Assembly (NCBI GenBank): GCA_023230665.1
Contig: JALNWY010000141.1
Location: 1 to 8,027, forward strand
Source: Deltaproteobacteria bacterium
GTDB lineage: Bacteria > Desulfobacterota > Desulfomonilia > UBA1062
Direction of reading: 5' to 3'
DNA: 8,027 nt
The first letter of the stretch is position 1; each line of letters begins with the position of its first letter. The notes beneath the pieces are model-generated. The model ran no database searches. It had not been told where the DNA came from and worked only from the letters and a program-made list of their open reading frames with translations. A program made the position numbers and the translations under genes. Below, in pieces: positions 1 to 6,304 of the stretch.

Positions 1-64
1 ACCCCTGCACGAAGAAGCTGCTGATGCGGCCGCACGAGGTGCATTTGTATTCGTAGATGGGCAT
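1..64 (-). CDS. FmdB-family zinc-ribbon protein, 5' part only (runs off left edge)
   Basis: The ATG is at 64-62 on the minus strand and the reading frame stays open to the window edge, giving 21 codons that begin MPIYEYKCTSCG. This opening, with a Cys-x-x-Cys knuckle at residues 8 and 11, is the hallmark of the small FmdB-type putative regulatory zinc-ribbon proteins, usually about 60-110 residues long. The second Cys pair expected further on lies outside the window. A purine-rich ribosome binding site (AGGGGAG) sits about 3 bases upstream of the ATG. The gene lies about 100 bp after dnaK on the same strand with no convincing terminator between, so it may be read through from the chaperone operon. 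The molecular role of this family is poorly known. The identification rests on the N-terminus only. Confidence 0.8.
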   Translation of the reverse strand, partial: MPIYEYKCTSCGRISSFFVQG

Positions 65-165
65 ACGCTCCCCTCATCCTCCCCGGCAGGAAAACAACAG
101 GGGCGAAAAACCCTTGTGCAGCAATGCATCCCGGGTTCTTAGCCCCTTACCATACCGGAAAAGGT

Positions 166-2085
166 CTAGCTCTTGTCTCCCTTGACCTCTTCGAACTCGG
201 CGTCCACGACGTCTTCGTCCGGCTTCTTCTCTCCGCCAGGCGCGCCTTGGGCACCGGCCTGAGGGCCGCCGGCTCCGCCCGCAGCCGCGGAGTAGATCAC
301 CTCGGCGAGCTTGTGGGACGCACTCGTCAGGGCCTCGATCTTCCGGTTGATCAGATCGACGTCATCACCCTTCATGGCATCCTTGAGGTCGGACAGGGCG
401 TTCTCGATGCTTGCCCGCGTCTGGGCGTCGACCTTGTCGCCGTGCTCCTTGAGGGTCTTCTCCGTGGTGTAGGCCAGGGAGTCGGCCCGGTTCTTTGCCT
501 CGACCATAGCCTGCCGGCGCTTGTCTTCGGACTCGTGCTCCTCGGCCTCGTGAATCATCCGGTTGATGTCGTTCTCGCTCAAGCCCGACGAGCTCGTGAT
601 CCGGATAGACTGCTCCTTGCCGGTGGCCTTGTCCTTGGCCGAAACGTGCAGGATCCCGTTCGCGTCGATGTCGAAGCTCACCTCGACCTGCGGAATCCCG
701 CGGGGCGCAGGCGGTATCCCCACCAGGTCGAACTGGCCCAGGAGTTTGTTGTCGGCAGCCATGGGCCGCTCACCCTGGAACACCCGGATGGTCACGGCGT
801 TCTGGTTGTCCTCCGCAGTGGAAAACACCTGGGTCTTCTTGGTGGGGATGGTCGTGTTGCGCTCGATGATCTTCGTGAACACGCCGCCTAAGGTCTCGAT
901 GCCCAGAGACAGGGGCGTCACGTCCAGCAGCAGCACGTCCTTGACCTCTCCGCCCAGCACGCCTCCCTGGATGGCAGCGCCGATGGCCACCACTTCGTCG
1001 GGGTTCACGCCCTTATGGGGCTCTTTCTGGAAGATTTCCTTGACCTTCTGCTGCACCCGGGGCATCCGGGTCTGTCCGCCAACGAGAATGACCTCGTCGA
1101 TATCGGCCGCGGTCATGCCGGCATCGGATAATGCCTTTCTGCAGGGCCCTTCGACCCGTGCGATGATATCTTCCACCAGGGCTTCGAGCTTGGCCCTGGT
1201 CAGCTTCATGTTCAGATGCTTGGGTCCCGACTGGTCGGCGGTGATAAAGGGCAGGTTGATCTCGGTCTCCATCATGGACGAGAGCTCCACCTTGGCCCGC
1301 TCGGCCGCTTCCTTGAGTCTCTGGAGCGCCATCCTGTCCTTGCCCAGATCCACGCCGGTCTCTTTTTTAAACTCTGTTACCAGGTAATCGATGATCCGGT
1401 TGTCGATGTCCTCGCCGCCCAGATGGGTGTCTCCGTTCGTGGACTTGACCTCGAAGACCCCGTCGCCGATCTCGAGGATCGAGATATCGAAGGTGCCGCC
1501 CCCAAGGTCAAACACAGCAACCTTTTCCTCTTTCTTCTTGTCGAGGCCATATGACAGGGCCGCTGCGGTGGGCTCGTTGATGATGCGCTTCACCTCAAAC
1601 CCGGCGATTTTGCCGGCATCCTTTGTGGCCTGCCGCTGGGAGTCGTTGAAGTACGCAGGCACCGTAATCACGGCCTCGTCGATCTTTTCCCCGAGGTAGG
1701 CCTCGGCATCCATCTTCAGCTTCTGGAGCACCATCGCAGATATCTCGGGCGCGGCGTATTTGCGGTCGTCCACGCTGATGGCCGTGTCGCCGTTGTCGGC
1801 CCTGGCGATCTTGAAGGGCATGACCTCGCGGTCCTTCTGGACCTCGGCATCCTCGTATTTTCTTCCGATGAGTCTTTTTATCGCAAAGAGCGTCTTTTCG
1901 GAATTCGTGATGGCCTGCCTTCTGGCGACCTGGCCCACCAGCCTTTCACCGCTGCTGGTAAAGGCTACAACAGAAGGAGTCGTGCGTGCTCCCTCGGCGT
2001 TCGGAATGACTTTCGGTTCCCCCCCTTCCATGATTGCCATGCATGAAAAGGTGGTCCCCAGATCAATCCCCAATATCTTTCCCAT
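166..2085 (-). CDS. dnaK: Molecular chaperone DnaK (Hsp70)
   Basis: ATP-driven cytoplasmic Hsp70 chaperone that binds exposed hydrophobic peptides in cycles controlled by DnaJ (ATP hydrolysis) and GrpE (nucleotide exchange). The protein is 639 residues, the usual full length. All three Hsp70 signatures are visible: IDLGTTFS at 7-14, VFDLGGGTFDIS at 191-202 (T198 is the autophosphorylated Thr position in the family), and VILVGGQTRMP at 332-342. The interdomain linker DVLLLDV is at about 383-389, followed by the beta-sandwich substrate domain and a helical lid. A Gly/Ala-rich tail leads to an acidic end with the conserved EEVK, here followed by four extra residues (GDKS). The start has a strong Shine-Dalgarno (AAGGAGG) 7 bases upstream. 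It lies 32 bp after grpE in the hrcA-grpE-dnaK operon. No dnaJ follows. Confidence 0.98.
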   Translation of the reverse strand: MGKILGIDLGTTFSCMAIMEGGEPKVIPNAEGARTTPSVVAFTSSGERLVGQVARRQAITNSEKTLFAIKRLIGRKYEDAEVQKDREVMPFKIARADNGDTAISVDDRKYAAPEISAMVLQKLKMDAEAYLGEKIDEAVITVPAYFNDSQRQATKDAGKIAGFEVKRIINEPTAAALSYGLDKKKEEKVAVFDLGGGTFDISILEIGDGVFEVKSTNGDTHLGGEDIDNRIIDYLVTEFKKETGVDLGKDRMALQRLKEAAERAKVELSSMMETEINLPFITADQSGPKHLNMKLTRAKLEALVEDIIARVEGPCRKALSDAGMTAADIDEVILVGGQTRMPRVQQKVKEIFQKEPHKGVNPDEVVAIGAAIQGGVLGGEVKDVLLLDVTPLSLGIETLGGVFTKIIERNTTIPTKKTQVFSTAEDNQNAVTIRVFQGERPMAADNKLLGQFDLVGIPPAPRGIPQVEVSFDIDANGILHVSAKDKATGKEQSIRITSSSGLSENDINRMIHEAEEHESEDKRRQAMVEAKNRADSLAYTTEKTLKEHGDKVDAQTRASIENALSDLKDAMKGDDVDLINRKIEALTSASHKLAEVIYSAAAGGAGGPQAGAQGAPGGEKKPDEDVVDAEFEEVKGDKS

Positions 2086-2117
2086 CTGCTCTCCTCCTTA
2101 GTGATTTTCTCCTGTCC

Positions 2118-2684
2118 TCAGCCTGAAACCGTCACTTTCGCAGGTCTCAGTACGCGGTCGTGAACCATGAAACCTTTTTCGATCTCGTCCACCACCATGC
2201 CTTTTTCCACACCTTCTTTGGTCACCTGCATGAGGGCCTCATGGTAATTGGGGTCAAAAGGCACGTTCTGAGCTTGTATAGGTTCAACCTGGTATTTTTT
2301 CAAGGTTTCGAGGAAGAGCTTTTCCGTCATCCTCAAACCCTCGATAAACTGTTCGTCTTCCGGTCGAAGCTCTGTGGCCGTGGCAATGGATTTGTGAATC
2401 GCATCATAGACCAGGAGAAAATCTCTGAGCAGCTTTTCCGTACCGAACTTGACGATCTCCTGCCGCTCCCGCGCGAGACGCTTGCGCATATTGTCCATCT
2501 CTGCGTAGGCGCGCAGGCACCTGTCCTTGAACTCTTCCACCTGTGCTTTCAGCCCGGCGACATCATCGCCGGCCTCTCCTGATTCCACTGTTTCTTCCGC
2601 GTCCTGCAGGCCCTCTTGTAGGGCCGTGTACTTGTCCGTCATTTCGTCTTCGTACCCTCGCGGTCCTTTCTTTTCATCAACCAT
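2118..2684 (-). CDS. grpE: Nucleotide exchange factor GrpE
   Basis: DnaK co-chaperone that releases ADP from the Hsp70 nucleotide-binding domain; family members act as dimers in the cytoplasm. The product is 188 residues from this start. It has an acidic, variable N-terminus, then a long charged helix typical of the GrpE dimer stalk (about residues 43-90, with the pattern AEMDNMRKRLARE), then the C-terminal beta domain with the conserved FDPNYHEALMQV and a closing GFMVHDRVLRPAKVTVS signature. Two ATGs compete. The upstream one at 2693 touches the GGAGG ribosome binding site (2694-2698) with no spacer. The one at 2684 has a workable 9-base spacer and starts one base after the hrcA stop, so I prefer it. 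Either choice implies translational coupling to hrcA. Confidence 0.96.
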   Translation of the reverse strand: MVDEKKGPRGYEDEMTDKYTALQEGLQDAEETVESGEAGDDVAGLKAQVEEFKDRCLRAYAEMDNMRKRLARERQEIVKFGTEKLLRDFLLVYDAIHKSIATATELRPEDEQFIEGLRMTEKLFLETLKKYQVEPIQAQNVPFDPNYHEALMQVTKEGVEKGMVVDEIEKGFMVHDRVLRPAKVTVSG

Positions 2685-2685
2685 C

Positions 2686-3720
2686 CTAGACATCCTCCAG
2701 TAGATCGCTCAGTATTTTGGCCATGTATCCCACAAGCGGTATCACCCGTGAATAGTCCATCCGCATCGGACCGATTACCCCCAGCGAGCCCACGGGTACG
2801 TCCTTCCGGTAATACCTGCTGGCCACCAGGCTGAAGTCGTCCATCCCCAAGCCCTCCATGTCCTCCCCCAGCAGAACCTTGACGCCGGAGTCCTCCAGGA
2901 CGCTGTTCAGGATGCGCACGATCCTGCCCTTGTCCTCAAAGGCATTGACCATGTCCCTGAGCTTGTCGAGGTTTGCCAGCTCAGGACTGTTGAACACGCT
3001 TTCCTTACCCTGGATATAGATATCGGGCGCGCCCTCGACCCGGTCGATCGCGGTCATACCCAGGCTGACCGCGTGCCTGACCAGAGAGTCGAACCGGGCC
3101 TTTTCGCTCGACATCTCCTGGACGAGCATATCCCTCATCTCCTGGATGGACAGGCCGGAGCACCATTCATTGAGATAGTTCGCATAGTTGACCAGTCGAT
3201 CCTGATTGATTTCTTCATCATGGACGATGTGATTGAACACCATCCCGGCCCTGCTCACCAGGATGACCAGGATCCTGCTCTCATCGAGCCTCATGAAATC
3301 GATGCGCTTGAAGAGGAAGGTCCCGAGCTTAGGCAGAATGATGATCGAGGCATTGCGCGAGATGGAGGATAAAAGGGCGGACGCCTCTTTGAGCGTCTCC
3401 CTCACATCGCCGGTCGCCCTGGACATATGGCGGGTTATCAGGGATTTTTCGCCCCTGGGAAGGGTCTTCATCTCCATGATGTCGTTGAGATAATAGCGGA
3501 ATCCTTCAGGCGTCGGTATCCGGCCGGCGGAAACGTGCGGCTGGTACAGAAAGTCCATCTCCTCCAGATCCGCCATGACGTTGCGGACCGTTGCCGGGGA
3601 AATGGTGCACAGGTACTTCTTCGCAACTATCCTGGACCCTACGGGCTCTCCGGTGGACACATATTCCTGAATGATCGCACCTAATATGCTTTTGTCTCGT
3701 TCGCTCAACCGGTACGTCAT
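2686..3720 (-). CDS. hrcA: Heat-inducible transcription repressor HrcA
   Basis: DNA-binding repressor of class I heat-shock genes. It binds the CIRCE inverted repeat and, in studied bacteria, needs GroEL to stay active, so that unfolded protein load relieves repression. The product is 344 residues, the normal length. The N-terminal winged helix-turn-helix (about 1-80) shows the family motifs EYVSTGEPVGSR (19-30) and SPATVRNVMADLEE (41-54), followed by SAGRIPT (64-70). The middle carries the GAF-like region, and the C-terminus has the conserved GSLGVIGPMRMDYSRVIPLV (311-330). The start ATG has an AGGTGAG ribosome binding site 9 bases upstream, inside the CIRCE repeat. It is the first gene of the hrcA-grpE-dnaK operon and is very likely self-repressed through the adjacent CIRCE. 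Confidence 0.97.
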   Translation of the reverse strand: MTYRLSERDKSILGAIIQEYVSTGEPVGSRIVAKKYLCTISPATVRNVMADLEEMDFLYQPHVSAGRIPTPEGFRYYLNDIMEMKTLPRGEKSLITRHMSRATGDVRETLKEASALLSSISRNASIIILPKLGTFLFKRIDFMRLDESRILVILVSRAGMVFNHIVHDEEINQDRLVNYANYLNEWCSGLSIQEMRDMLVQEMSSEKARFDSLVRHAVSLGMTAIDRVEGAPDIYIQGKESVFNSPELANLDKLRDMVNAFEDKGRIVRILNSVLEDSGVKVLLGEDMEGLGMDDFSLVASRYYRKDVPVGSLGVIGPMRMDYSRVIPLVGYMAKILSDLLEDV

Positions 3721-3723
3721 GTC

Positions 3724-3750
3724 TTAGCACTCACCTGCCTTAACTGCTAA
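3724..3750 (-). promoter_or_regulatory. CIRCE operator (HrcA binding site) in front of hrcA
   Basis: On the plus strand the arms are TTAGCACTC (3724-3732) and AACTGCTAA (3742-3750), separated by exactly 9 bases. The family consensus is TTAGCACTC-N9-GAGTGCTAA. The left arm is a perfect match and the right arm matches 7 of 9. The element starts at the predicted transcription start of hrcA and ends 3 bases before its ATG. HrcA bound here would block RNA polymerase. The ribosome binding site of hrcA lies within the spacer and the ATG-proximal arm, so the transcript could also fold over it. Confidence 0.95.
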
Positions 3751-3757
3751 CAATACG

Positions 3758-3786
3758 TTTATAGAGACTCTCTTGCTTGATGTCAA
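3758..3786 (-). promoter_or_regulatory. Sigma-70-type promoter of the hrcA-grpE-dnaK operon
   Basis: Read on the minus strand, the -35 box is TTGACA (3786-3781, perfect) and the -10 box is TATAAA (3763-3758, 5 of 6), with an optimal 17-base spacer. Transcription should start near 3750-3752, placing the CIRCE at about +1 to +27. No sigma-32-like promoter was seen here, which fits control by HrcA repression from a vegetative promoter. Confidence 0.85.
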
Positions 3787-3805
3787 TACGCAAACCTCTC
3801 ATAAT
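3777..3805 (+). promoter_or_regulatory. Candidate sigma-70-type promoter of argS, divergent from and overlapping the hrcA promoter
   Basis: On the plus strand TTGATG (3777-3782, 4 of 6) and CATAAT (3800-3805, 5 of 6) are 17 bases apart. Transcription would start near 3812 and give an unusually long leader of about 130 bases before the preferred argS ATG. The -35 hexamer overlaps the minus-strand -35 hexamer of hrcA by two base pairs, within the near-palindrome TTGATGTCAA at 3777-3786. The site is inferred from consensus only. Confidence 0.6.
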
Positions 3806-3943
3806 TCAGGGAAGTACGAGATATAACACCTCAATTCAGCTCGAAATTCACTGGACAAAGCACAAGGATCTGTTATTAACAGGAGGCATCCGGACACGGA
3901 GAGAAGAACCGCCGTGCCCGAGACTGAACGGATAAGGGTACCC

Positions 3944-5605
3944 ATGAAAGAACAGATAGCCGCTCTCCTCAGGAATACACTGCATGAACTCATAGCGCAA
4001 GGCGCCATTCCGGAATACGACCTGGAGACGATTTCGGTGAGCGTCCCTGCCCGCAAGGAATTCGGCGATTTTTCCACGAACGTCGCCATGATCATGGCCT
4101 CGCAGGCAAAAAAGAAGCCGCGCGATATCGCGCAGACCATCCAGGAGCGAATGGCCCGCCTGAGCGATGTCTTTGACCGCGTCGATATCGCCGGGCCGGG
4201 GTTTATCAACTTCACCGTAAGCCCGCTCATGTGGGTGCGGGTCTTGAACACGATCCTCGAAAAAAAGGACCGCTTCGGCACGAGCGCATTCGGCAGGGGC
4301 AAGAAGGTACAGGTGGAGTTCGTGAGCGCCAATCCCACCGGGCCTTTGCACGTGGGCCACGGAAGAGGGGCCGCGGTGGGCGACACCCTGGCCCGAATCC
4401 TGAAGGCGGCGGGCTTTAAGGTGGAGTCTGAGTATTACATCAACGATGTGGGCAACCAGATGAATATCCTGGGTCTCTCGGTTCTGAGCAGATACCGGGA
4501 GATCTTCGGGAAAGATTCATCATTTCCGGAAAACGGCTACAAAGGCGACTACATCCGCAAAATCGCACAGAGCCTTTCCGAGGCTCGCGGTGACGAACTG
4601 CTCTGCCGGGAAGAGAGCGACGCCGTGACAGCCTGCAGGGAATTCGCGTCGGATTTCATTCTGAACGGGATCAAAGAAGACCTGGCGCTTTTCAATGTGC
4701 ATTTCGACCAATGGTTCAGCGAGGCTGCGCTGTATCGTGACCACAAGGTCGAGCATACCCTCGACTTTTTGAAGGAGCGGGGCCTGAGCTACGAGGCCGA
4801 AGGCGCGTTGTGGTTCAGGACCACTGGCTTCGGTGACGAAAAAGACCGGGTCTTAAGAAAGCAGGACGGGTCCCTGACCTATTTCGCACCGGACATCGCC
4901 TACCACCAGGACAAGCTGGAAAGGGGGTTCAAGCAGATCATCGATGTCTGGGGGGCCGATCACCACGGCTATGTGCCGAGGATGAAGGCTGCCATCGAGG
5001 CCTTGGGCGCGGACAAAGACTGTTTCCATGCCCTGTTGATCCAGCTCGTCTCCCTGGTCCGGGAAGGGCAGCCGGTTTCCATGTCCACCAGGTCGGGCGA
5101 GTTCGTGACCCTGCGCGAGATCATCGACGAGGTGGGCAAGGATGTCTGCAGATATTTCTTCATGATGCGCAGGAGCGATGCCCAGCTCGTGTTCGATCTC
5201 GATCTCGCGAAGAAAAAGAGCGAAGAGAACCCGGTGTATTACATCCAGTATGCCCATGCCAGGATCTGCTCCATCCTGAGGAACGCCGCCGAGCAGGGAC
5301 TCTCTCCAGAGCCTTCCCTGCTGGAGGAAGACGCGCTCAGCACAGGCGACGACCTGGACCTCATCAAGATGATCGCAGGCTATCCGGACGTGGTCGTGTC
5401 GAGCGCGGCCGATCTCGAGCCCCATCGGATATCTTTTTATCTTCTGGAGCTTGCAACTGCCTTCCATAGGTTTTATAATAGAAACCGGGTTATATCTGAT
5501 GACGGCCGTGTGACTATGGCCCGGTTGATTTTGGTGGTTGCAGTGAAACAGGTGCTTGCAAATGCACTGTCCCTCATGGGGATCGAGGCACCTGAAAGCA
5601 TGTAA
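3944..5605 (+). CDS. argS: Arginyl-tRNA synthetase (class Ia)
   Basis: Charges tRNA-Arg with arginine using ATP in the cytoplasm. The product is 553 residues from this start. The N-terminal Add-1 domain (about 1-90, with FGDFSTN at 40-46) is followed by the catalytic Rossmann fold with SANPTGPLHVGHGRGAAVGD (128-147); HVGH at 136-139 is the HIGH motif. WGADHHGYVPRMKAA is at 336-350. The KMSKS loop is the degenerate form SMSTRSG (379-385), lacking the first Lys; degenerate versions are common in ArgS. The DALR anticodon-binding domain begins near YYIQYAHARI (432-441) and runs to the end. The ATG at 3944 fits the usual ArgS N-terminus and has TAAGGG 5 bases upstream. An in-frame GTG at 3914 would add 10 residues, but its nearest GGAG lies 12 bases away. 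It is divergent from hrcA and probably co-transcribed with the SPOR gene. Confidence 0.96.
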   Translation: MKEQIAALLRNTLHELIAQGAIPEYDLETISVSVPARKEFGDFSTNVAMIMASQAKKKPRDIAQTIQERMARLSDVFDRVDIAGPGFINFTVSPLMWVRVLNTILEKKDRFGTSAFGRGKKVQVEFVSANPTGPLHVGHGRGAAVGDTLARILKAAGFKVESEYYINDVGNQMNILGLSVLSRYREIFGKDSSFPENGYKGDYIRKIAQSLSEARGDELLCREESDAVTACREFASDFILNGIKEDLALFNVHFDQWFSEAALYRDHKVEHTLDFLKERGLSYEAEGALWFRTTGFGDEKDRVLRKQDGSLTYFAPDIAYHQDKLERGFKQIIDVWGADHHGYVPRMKAAIEALGADKDCFHALLIQLVSLVREGQPVSMSTRSGEFVTLREIIDEVGKDVCRYFFMMRRSDAQLVFDLDLAKKKSEENPVYYIQYAHARICSILRNAAEQGLSPEPSLLEEDALSTGDDLDLIKMIAGYPDVVVSSAADLEPHRISFYLLELATAFHRFYNRNRVISDDGRVTMARLILVVAVKQVLANALSLMGIEAPESM

Positions 5606-5612
5606 GGTCGCT

Positions 5613-6128
5613 ATGGTAAGGAAGCGCACAAACAAAAAACAGTCTCTAACAAAAAATATCGCCCTGCTGTTTCTCTCCTTGGGCATCCTTGCCGGAGCAA
5701 GCCTTCTCTTCTCTACGATCAACGCCCGTCCCGAGTTCTCGTACGATCCCTTTGGAGAACGGTGGAAAAACCTGGTGTCCAGCGACCCCATCAGGAACGA
5801 GAAACCCGCGGGAAATGCCCGGACCTCAAAAAGCACGGCAAGCAGCTTTGAATACTCGTACTGGGACATCCTCCTTCTCCAGGACAGCGATTCGGCGTCT
5901 GCTGCAGACAGCTTCAGCATCCAGATAGCCGCGTTCAGGGCCCCTGATACGGCCCGGAGCTTTGCTGCCGAACTCGAGGAGAAAACCAGAATCCGCTGCA
6001 CGGTGGCGGATACGGGAAAATGGACAGTGGTCCGGTGGGGGAGTTTCCAGAGCCGGGAGACCGCCGAGAGGTACTGCTCCAAGCTCAGTGACAGGCTCCA
6101 GAGGGAGTGCATCGTGGTCAAGATGTAG
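5613..6128 (+). CDS. SPOR-domain single-pass membrane protein
   Basis: The product is 171 residues. A short Lys/Arg-rich cytoplasmic head (MVRKRTNKKQ) is followed by one hydrophobic segment at about 15-35, giving N-in/C-out topology. A low-complexity linker leads to a C-terminal SPOR domain at about 99-171. This opens with SFSIQIAAFRAPDTARSFAAEL and contains the typical second half VVRWGSFQSRETAERYCSKL. SPOR domains bind denuded glycan strands of septal peptidoglycan, so a periplasmic role linked to division or the cell wall is likely; the exact role is unknown. The ATG at 5613 is 7 bases after the argS stop and uses the AAGG overlapping that stop. An upstream in-frame ATG at 5556 lies inside argS and would put 19 extra residues before the basic head, so I reject it. 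It probably shares the argS transcript. Confidence 0.88.
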   Translation: MVRKRTNKKQSLTKNIALLFLSLGILAGASLLFSTINARPEFSYDPFGERWKNLVSSDPIRNEKPAGNARTSKSTASSFEYSYWDILLLQDSDSASAADSFSIQIAAFRAPDTARSFAAELEEKTRIRCTVADTGKWTVVRWGSFQSRETAERYCSKLSDRLQRECIVVKM

Positions 6129-6196
6129 CCTCTGGGCACACCTTCGTTCTCCAACCCGGGATAGAAACAGCCTTATCGGCACTGCGCGGGGCCCCA

Positions 6197-6212
6197 TTGG
6201 GAACGTACCCAA
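6197..6212. repeat. Short inverted repeat between the SPOR gene and wecB
   Basis: TTGGG and CCCAA flank a 6-base centre (AACGTA) with ACGT in the middle, so 14 of 16 positions are symmetric. It follows a GGGGCCCC palindrome a few bases earlier. No T-tract follows directly, so it is a poor intrinsic terminator. It could be an operator half-site pair or chance. Nothing else recognisable lies in this 173-bp gap; a TATAAG at 6234-6239 has no good -35 box in front. Confidence 0.3.
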
Positions 6213-6287
6213 AGAGGATTCTTTTCAACCGCATATAAGGGACCATGGCATTTCGGCCCGGCATCTGATATGTATTTTATCCACGCC

Positions 6288-6304
6288 AGGAGGCAGAATC
6301 ATTG
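6288..6304 (+). promoter_or_regulatory. Perfect Shine-Dalgarno in front of a TTG start for wecB
   Basis: AGGAGG at 6288-6293 is followed by 8 bases and then TTG at 6302, in frame with the epimerase. The ATG at 6329 has a lesser AGGGG (6318-6322) with a 6-base spacer. The stronger site supports initiation at TTG. Both starts could be used. Confidence 0.6.

Noticed and set aside
65..165. Terminator between dnaK and the FmdB gene
   Set aside because: The only pairing found (CAAGGG with CCCCTGTTG) is bulged and has no T-tract on the minus strand.
124..891. Long plus-strand open frames opposite dnaK (also 563-1387 and others)
   Set aside because: They lie wholly antisense to a clear dnaK, have no recognisable motifs, and are the usual by-product of high-GC third codon positions. 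Antisense frames on dnaK are a known annotation artefact.
3803..3850. Three AATTCA copies in the argS leader (3803, 3833, 3845)
   Set aside because: Spacing is irregular (30 and 12 bases) and six-base matches in AT-richer intergenic DNA are expected by chance.
3806..3943. T-box riboswitch in the argS leader
   Set aside because: No T-box consensus or terminator/antiterminator pair is visible, and T-boxes are chiefly found in Gram-positive lineages.
3799..4386. Minus-strand open frames upstream of hrcA (195 and 170 residues)
   Set aside because: They overlap the start of argS and the divergent promoter region, have no motifs, and would read through the hrcA control region.
4853..6154. 433-residue minus-strand open frame across argS and the SPOR gene
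   Set aside because: It crosses two well-supported plus-strand genes and shows no domain or credible start; composition reflects the opposite strand.
6245..6268. Seven-codon frame (MAFRPGI) upstream of wecB as a leader peptide
   Set aside because: AAGGG lies only 3 bases before the ATG, the peptide has no run of a regulatory amino acid, and no attenuator structure follows.
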